Source: Oscillospiraceae bacterium
GTDB taxonomy: Bacteria; Bacillota_A; Clostridia; Oscillospirales; Oscillospiraceae
Assembly (NCBI GenBank): GCA_017411665.1
Contig: JAFQPT010000394.1
Location: 1-11,534 of the forward strand
Direction: 5' to 3'
Length of the DNA: 11,534 nt
How positions within the stretch are numbered: the first letter of the stretch is position 1; each line of letters begins with the position of its first letter. The notes beneath the pieces are model-generated. The model was not told the origin of the DNA. It saw only the letters and a program-made list of their open reading frames with translations, and searched no databases. The translations under genes were made by a program, and so were the position numbers. Below are positions 7,446 to 11,534 of this stretch, in pieces.

Positions 7446-7462
7446 TTTATCATTTTTTTGTA
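7446..7462 (+). terminator. T-tract terminator after the epimerase gene
   Basis: A T7 run at 7453-7459 inside a T-rich stretch follows the epimerase stop by about 30 bases. No hairpin of note precedes it. With the TATA-like element that follows, it splits the sugar genes into two transcription units. Confidence 0.5.
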
Positions 7463-7476
7463 TTCTTGTAACATAG

Positions 7477-7491
7477 CAATATATAATATTT
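7477..7491 (+). promoter_or_regulatory. Candidate TATA promoter of the second sugar unit
   Basis: GCAATATATAATATTTA at about 7476-7492 is a strong archaeal TATA-like stretch. A TATA box here would start transcription about 25 bases downstream, near 7505-7515, leaving a leader of roughly 40-50 bases before the ATG at 7554. AGGA at 7541-7544, nine bases before that ATG, may serve as a weak SD. The 129-base gap holds nothing else I can support. Confidence 0.55.
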
Positions 7492-7553
7492 ATGAGAGAG
7501 AATATATCAACAATTTACCCTCCTTACGAGATACAGCAATAGGATAATCTATT

Positions 7554-8465
7554 ATGAAAGTCGGTGTTATTGGAACTGGGGTCATGGGTCAGAACCATGC
7601 ACGAAATTATGCAGATATGAAAGGGATTGAAGAGGTTGTCCTCTTTGACGTCTTCTCAGATGCAGCAGAAAAGACCGCAGATAGACTTGGTGTCGTGACC
7701 GCCTCCTCTCTTGACAAACTCCTGGATGCTGTTGATGCAGTAAGTATCTGTGTTCCTACACAATTCCATAAAGACACTGCTTTGCAGGTATTAGAATCTG
7801 GTGTTGCGGCCTTAATCGAAAAACCTGTTTGTTCCACAGTTTCAGAAGGGGAGTTCCTGATTGAGCATGTTCCAAAAGAGGCGGTTGTTGGAGTTGGACA
7901 CATTGAACGGTTCAACCCAATTATCCCTGAGATTGCTAATATTGTAGAAAACCCGCATTATGTCTCTATTCACCGCCACAACCCAGCCTCATCCAGAATA
8001 ACTGGAACTCCAGTTGTTGAGGATTTGATGATTCATGATATTGATATTGTTTTCAATACGTTCATCAATGGTTCATACAATATTTCCGCATGTGGGACAG
8101 AAGATGTGATGGCCACTCTCATCAACAATAATGGAACGCCAGTTTATCTCTCTGCAAGCCGTAAAGCATCTAAGAAGATTAGAAAGATTACTGTAGAAAC
8201 TGAGGATTTAACGGTTGAAGGAAACTTCATGACTCAGGAAATTTATATCTACCGCAAAGCAGGAGTCTATAAAGCAGAAGATATGCGTTATGTTCAGGAA
8301 AATGTGGTAGAGAAGGTCATGGTTCCCAAAGTAGAACCGCTCAAGCTGGAGCTCCAGACCTTCCTGCAGTGTGCAGAGAAAAAAACGCAGTTCCCGATTT
8401 CCCTGGAGCAGGGTGTCGAAAACTTAAGAATCTGCGAGAAGATTCACAAAGCCGCAGGAGTGTAA
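7554..8465 (+). CDS. Gfo/Idh/MocA-family UDP-acetamido sugar 3-dehydrogenase (WbpB/WlbA-like)
   Basis: NAD(P)-dependent oxidoreductase predicted to oxidise C3 of a UDP-GlcNAc-derived sugar, producing the keto sugar for the aminotransferase. The N-terminal Rossmann domain shows VGVIGTGVMGQNHARNY (3-19) with the glycine motif at 7-12, SICVPTQFHKD (64-74) and IEKPV (88-92), whose Lys90 is the conserved EKP lysine. The C-terminal domain has GHIERFNPII (115-124) and DLMIHDIDIV (157-166), with His161 and Asp162 as likely catalytic-region residues. It is 303 residues, slightly short of bacterial WlbA/WbpB, and lacks their glycine-rich sequence before the HDID motif. From memory it looks closer to the methanogen UDP-GlcNAc 3-dehydrogenase type described in Methanococcus maripaludis, which works on UDP-GlcNAc itself. 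It is first in its transcription unit, one base before the next gene. Confidence 0.85.
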   Translation: MKVGVIGTGVMGQNHARNYADMKGIEEVVLFDVFSDAAEKTADRLGVVTASSLDKLLDAVDAVSICVPTQFHKDTALQVLESGVAALIEKPVCSTVSEGEFLIEHVPKEAVVGVGHIERFNPIIPEIANIVENPHYVSIHRHNPASSRITGTPVVEDLMIHDIDIVFNTFINGSYNISACGTEDVMATLINNNGTPVYLSASRKASKKIRKITVETEDLTVEGNFMTQEIYIYRKAGVYKAEDMRYVQENVVEKVMVPKVEPLKLELQTFLQCAEKKTQFPISLEQGVENLRICEKIHKAAGV

Positions 8466-8466
8466 A

Positions 8467-9882
8467 ATGACAAAACTTGCAGAGTTATTCAAAGCCCGTG
8501 GACCTATCAGAAAAGTGGGCTTTATTGGTATGGGATATGTGGGAATCCCGGCAGCCATGCTTCAGGCTGACGTTCCGGAGAGAGAGAAAGTTTACGGATT
8601 TGACATCTCCCCCTACAAGATAAACACGCTGAACGCCGGAGAAAACCCGTTGAAAGGGGAAGAACCAGGACTTGATGACCTCATCAAAAAAGTTGTGACT
8701 GAAGGTAAGTTCGAATGCCGCGGAGAGTATGATGTTATCTCGGAAGTGGATGCGGTATGTATTGCCGTACAGACACCCTTCAAAGACCCGAAAGACTTGA
8801 TTCCTGACTTTGGTCCTTTGAAGAGTGCCATAGGAAGTGTCGGAAAACACCTGAAACCGGGAATGCTGGTCGTTCTGGAATCCACGATTACTCCGGGAAC
8901 AACATCCATTATGGCACGCGAAATCCTGGAGGAAACATCCGGTCTGAAAGCAGGAGAGGACTTCGGGCTTGCTCACGCTCCGGAGCGGGTGATGGTCGGA
9001 CGTCTCCTGCAGAACCTTCGCGAACATGACCGCTGTGTCGGCGGAATTGACGAGGCAAGTACACAGCGTGCGGTAGAACTCTACTCACCGATTCTCACCA
9101 AGGGAACCACCATCCCGATGAATGCAACGGAAGCTGAGGTTACCAAGACTACGGAAAACACCATCCGTGACTTACAGATTGCAGCAGCAAACCAGCTCGC
9201 TCTCTACTGCGAAGCGATGGGAATTAACTTCTATAATGTACGGACAGGTGTTGACTCTCTGAAAGGTGAAGGAATTACTCGTGCAATGCTCTGGCCTGGT
9301 GCAGGTGTCGGTGGTCACTGTTTAACAAAAGATACCTATCACCTCGAACGCGGAGTTCAGATGTTAGGTCCGGACAAACTGGATTATCCGGAAGGAGAAT
9401 CCTCCATCTATGTCCTTGCCCGTCATGTGAATGACTTCATGCCGAAGCACATGATTACTTTAACGAAGAATGCGCTTCACTGTGACTCGCTGAAGGGAAA
9501 GAAACTCGCACTGCTTGGCTGGTCATTCCTTGCAAACACCGATGACGCAAGAAATACCCCGTCTGAAGCATACTATCTCCTGGCAAAAGAGGAGGGAGCA
9601 GAGATTCGGATTCATGACACCTGGGTGCATGATTATGCTGAGCTCGAAGGAGTGGTAATCGAGAAAGATATCGCAACAACGCTTGACGGAGCTGATGCAG
9701 TAATTGTCCTCACCGCACACAATGAGTACAAGTTCCTGACTCCAGAAGAGATGAAGGTGATGACGAAGAATGTACATCCGGCAGTAATCGATGGAAGAAA
9801 CATCATTAATCCAGATGCATTCCTCGACAATGGATGGATTTACCGCGGAATCGGACGTGGGGACAAGAACAATTTAAGCTGA
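8467..9882 (+). CDS. UDP-acetamido sugar 6-dehydrogenase (WbpA/WecC family)
   Basis: NAD-dependent four-electron dehydrogenase that oxidises C6 of a UDP-hexosamine to the uronic acid. Motifs: Rossmann GFIGMGYVGIP (18-28), VQTPF (101-105), VLESTITPGTT (136-146), AHAPERVMVGR (169-179), EVTKTTENTIRDLQIAAANQ (224-243) with likely catalytic Lys227, and GAGVGGHCLTKDT (278-290) with nucleophile Cys285. The C-terminal nucleotide-binding domain has GWSFLANTDDARNTPSE (351-367), where most relatives have FK rather than FL. At 471 residues it is longer than the common 420-440. The start lies one base after the preceding stop, with GGAG at 8456-8459 as SD. It could be WbpA-type (UDP-GlcNAc), WecC-type (UDP-ManNAc), or act on a diacetamido intermediate. 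Sequence alone does not settle which, so no symbol is given. Confidence 0.9.
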   Translation: MTKLAELFKARGPIRKVGFIGMGYVGIPAAMLQADVPEREKVYGFDISPYKINTLNAGENPLKGEEPGLDDLIKKVVTEGKFECRGEYDVISEVDAVCIAVQTPFKDPKDLIPDFGPLKSAIGSVGKHLKPGMLVVLESTITPGTTSIMAREILEETSGLKAGEDFGLAHAPERVMVGRLLQNLREHDRCVGGIDEASTQRAVELYSPILTKGTTIPMNATEAEVTKTTENTIRDLQIAAANQLALYCEAMGINFYNVRTGVDSLKGEGITRAMLWPGAGVGGHCLTKDTYHLERGVQMLGPDKLDYPEGESSIYVLARHVNDFMPKHMITLTKNALHCDSLKGKKLALLGWSFLANTDDARNTPSEAYYLLAKEEGAEIRIHDTWVHDYAELEGVVIEKDIATTLDGADAVIVLTAHNEYKFLTPEEMKVMTKNVHPAVIDGRNIINPDAFLDNGWIYRGIGRGDKNNLS

Positions 9883-9889
9883 GGTCAGA

Positions 9890-10477
9890 ATGCCTGCACA
9901 AAATACTATTGGAAAAAACGTCACCATCTTTGAACCAGTTCAACTGGGCTTCCCTTCTCGAGAACATTTAGGAAAAGAGGACTGGCCCGGTGTGGTTATC
10001 GGAGATGACTGTGTCATCCGCTCAGGATCGGTAATCTACAGTGATGTGGTTTTCGGGAACTCCTGCCAGACTGGACATAATGTGGTTATTCGTGAGAAGA
10101 CCATCATTGGAAACCACACAGCTATTGGAACCAGTACCGTCATCGAAGGCAATGTAACAATCGGAGACAATGTCAGCATTCAGAGCCAGGCATTTATCCC
10201 GACCAACACGAAGATTGGAAACAATGTTTTCATCGGTCCGAATGTGGTAATCACCAATGACAAGTATCCGCCTACTGGAATCGGAGGGCTTGTCGGGGCA
10301 ACCATCGAAGATGGGGCAGCAGTCGGGGCCAACTGCACGCTGATTCCTGGTATTGTGATTGGTAAAGGTGCGTTCGTTGCTGCAGGAAGCGTGGTGACAA
10401 AGGATGTGCCAGAAGACATGATGGCGGTTGGGAATCCGGCGAGAGTGAGAGAAAAACCGAAGATTATGATACAATAA
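9890..10477 (+). CDS. Left-handed beta-helix N-acetyltransferase (WbpD-like)
   Basis: Acetyl-CoA-dependent transferase predicted to acetylate the 3-amino group made by the aminotransferase, giving a 2,3-diacetamido sugar. Most of the protein is imperfect hexapeptide repeats of the [LIV]-G-x-x form, for example VVIGDD, TIIGNH, VTIGDN, TKIGNN and IVIGKG across residues 35-160, which build a left-handed beta helix and a likely trimer. TGHNVVIRE (61-69) carries His63, a candidate catalytic base. TNDKYPP (122-128) marks the loop near the active site, and AGSVVTKDVPEDMMAVGNPA (165-184) is the standard family ending. Length is 195. GAGGT at 9881-9885 overlaps the preceding stop codon and is a good SD for the ATG at 9890. 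It ends the second sugar unit. O-acetylation is the main alternative, but the gene set favours N-acetylation. Confidence 0.87.
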   Translation: MPAQNTIGKNVTIFEPVQLGFPSREHLGKEDWPGVVIGDDCVIRSGSVIYSDVVFGNSCQTGHNVVIREKTIIGNHTAIGTSTVIEGNVTIGDNVSIQSQAFIPTNTKIGNNVFIGPNVVITNDKYPPTGIGGLVGATIEDGAAVGANCTLIPGIVIGKGAFVAAGSVVTKDVPEDMMAVGNPARVREKPKIMIQ

Positions 10478-10511
10478 ATTGTTGAGGGTGATTAATGATG
10501 AATAATAACAA

Positions 10512-10526
10512 TATTGAAAATCAATA
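10512..10526. terminator. Small hairpin between convergent genes
   Basis: TATTGA at 10512-10517 and TCAATA at 10521-10526 form a six-base stem with an AAA loop, overlapping the last codon and stop of the minus-strand glycosyltransferase. It lies 35 bases past the acetyltransferase stop, at the junction of two converging genes. On the minus strand the stem is followed by AT-rich sequence with few long T runs. It may help termination in both directions. Such short AT-rich dyads also arise by chance. Confidence 0.3.
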
Positions 10527-11507
10527 AAGTGAATTATAGAATTCCATTATCGCAGTTTCAGAATGTTTCATTTCTACATATTTTCTCCCATTCTCACCTA
10601 TCTTATTGAGATTTGTCTTTTTCTCCAGTATATTTTTCAGAGTGTCATAAATCGTATCTTTGGTTGTATTAATTAGAGTGTCTGGTGGGATATACCTTGT
10701 TAAGGAGTCCTCAATATAAACACAAACAGGCTTTCCTAGAGTCATTGCTTCCATTGCAAACACACCATACCATCCTAGCATAAGTTGATCAATCACAAGG
10801 TCTGACTCTACTATTGCTTGGAGTACTTCTTCGTGTGATTTGTTTTTTAAACAAGTGAACTCAATATTGTATCCCTCTTCTTTAAGGGATTCTATCGCAG
10901 ATTCTATGTAGTTTGTTCCTTTGATTTTTGGGTTAGAAGGCGCATGCAGAATTCGTAATGTTCCATCTCCCTCAACAAATGTATGTGGTGTATATATACT
11001 AATATTTTCTGTGTTTATTGGATTTGGTAGCCATTCTGTCCCCTTCGATGCATACATTAACAAATCTGGTGTTGAAACAAATCTTCTATTGCATACTAAT
11101 CTTGGAATCAACTGTTCTTTTTTTCCTCTCAAATCACTACCATGATAATGATAATAGAGTTTTTTACCACATAATTTCCAGTAGATTAAATCTAATCTAA
11201 ATGGTAACAGAGACCAACCATGTACATGTATTTTGTCTCCGAGTTTTGCTATATCAGCAATTGTCTTTAACCTTAGTCGTAGTGAATTGTATGAGTATCT
11301 ACTTGTTGTAGCAGAGATATGAATATCACCGTGTAACGATTTATTGATATTATTTTCAGCAACCTTATTATTAAACCAAGTTGTAATGACATGTACAGTA
11401 TGACCCTGTCTTTTTTGGAACTCTGCGGTTGTGGTAGCAACAAAGGCAAGATTATTTACATGAACAATTCTAATATTGGATTTATTGTATGATTTTTGTT
11501 TTGTCAT
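10521..11507 (-). CDS. GT-B fold glycosyltransferase (GT4-like)
   Basis: Likely cytoplasmic transferase adding a sugar to a surface glycan. The N-terminal lobe starts IRIVHVNNLAFVA (12-24) and includes IHVHGWSLLPFRLDL (93-107) and YYHYHGSDLRG (118-128), typical acceptor-side features. The C-terminal lobe has LRILHAPSNPKIKGT (184-198) and DQLMLGWYGVFAMEAMTLGK (240-259), the donor-binding E-x7-E-like region with Glu253, followed by a short C-terminal helix. At 328 residues it is compact for the family but looks complete. Its DNA is AT-rich like the glycosyltransferase at 4037 and unlike the sugar-nucleotide genes between them. It converges with the acetyltransferase gene, so it is transcribed separately from the sugar units. 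The ATG at 11507 has only AGGA about 11 bases upstream. A later start is possible, but no better one is visible before the Rossmann-like strand. Donor and acceptor are unknown. Confidence 0.82.
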   Translation of the reverse strand: MTKQKSYNKSNIRIVHVNNLAFVATTTAEFQKRQGHTVHVITTWFNNKVAENNINKSLHGDIHISATTSRYSYNSLRLRLKTIADIAKLGDKIHVHGWSLLPFRLDLIYWKLCGKKLYYHYHGSDLRGKKEQLIPRLVCNRRFVSTPDLLMYASKGTEWLPNPINTENISIYTPHTFVEGDGTLRILHAPSNPKIKGTNYIESAIESLKEEGYNIEFTCLKNKSHEEVLQAIVESDLVIDQLMLGWYGVFAMEAMTLGKPVCVYIEDSLTRYIPPDTLINTTKDTIYDTLKNILEKKTNLNKIGENGRKYVEMKHSETAIMEFYNSLY

Positions 11508-11517
11508 TAATATTGAA

Positions 11518-11533
11518 TCCTACTATAATAGGA
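11518..11533. promoter_or_regulatory. Near-palindrome upstream of the terminal glycosyltransferase
   Basis: TCCTA at 11518-11522 and TAGGA at 11529-11533 flank CTATAA, giving 14 of 16 symmetric positions. It sits 11-26 bases before the minus-strand ATG at 11507 and contains both an AGGA that could bind the ribosome and a TATA-like centre. The TATA centre is about 18 bases from the ATG, too close for an ordinary leaderless promoter. It may be an operator or simply AT-rich symmetry, and the window ends one base later. Confidence 0.25.
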
Positions 11534-11534
11534 A

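Noticed and set aside
7492..7542. Possible 16-codon leader peptide upstream of the 3-dehydrogenase gene
   Set aside because: It has no SD, and the likely transcription start (about 25 bases after the TATA-like stretch) lies downstream of its ATG, so it would not be in the mRNA.
8485..9027. A 180-codon minus-strand open frame
   Set aside because: It is a shadow of the UDP-sugar dehydrogenase, whose Rossmann motif and catalytic residues are intact in the plus frame.

Overview
The window looks like a chromosomal segment of a methanogenic archaeon, most likely a Methanomicrobiales-type euryarchaeote such as a Methanocorpusculum relative. The order is an inference from gene content and general resemblance, not from any search. 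Signs of an archaeon are a stand-alone FmdE-family protein, AT-rich TATA-like elements about 25-35 bases upstream of several genes, several genes with no Shine-Dalgarno (SD) sequence, T-tract terminators without strong hairpins, and acetamido-sugar enzymes resembling those of methanogens. There is no rRNA, recognisable tRNA, transposase or CRISPR array, and no gene-free stretch longer than about 130 bases.

Positions 1-108 hold no gene I can support, only a nested inverted repeat (1-61) and a two-way T-tract. Positions 109-3217 (minus strand) form one operon for a FecCD/BtuCD-type metal-chelate importer: lipoprotein binding protein, membrane permease, then an ATPase whose first 37 residues contain 15 histidines. 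Divergent from it, across a 119-base promoter region carrying an 8-base repeat spaced 20 bases apart, is an FmdE-family protein with a C-terminal zinc ribbon (3337-3921).

Positions 4037-10477 (plus strand) form a surface-glycan locus. It has an AT-rich GT-B glycosyltransferase (4037-5263), a DegT-family sugar aminotransferase (5272-6357) and a UDP-GlcNAc 2-epimerase (6363-7424). After a terminator and new promoter come a Gfo/Idh/MocA-family 3-dehydrogenase (7554-8465), a UDP-sugar 6-dehydrogenase (8467-9882) and a hexapeptide-repeat N-acetyltransferase (9890-10477). A second AT-rich glycosyltransferase converges from the minus strand (10521-11507).

Taken together, the five enzymes cover every activity needed to turn UDP-GlcNAc into UDP-2,3-diacetamido-2,3-dideoxy-mannuronic acid (6-oxidation, 3-oxidation, 3-transamination, N-acetylation, 2-epimerisation), the WbpA/B/E/D/I route of bacterial O-antigens. 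Related diacetamido uronic acids occur in the N-glycans of Methanococcus archaellins and pilins. The two glycosyltransferases, much richer in A+T than the enzymes between them, probably put such sugars onto a lipid-linked glycan. They look like more recently exchanged parts of the locus.
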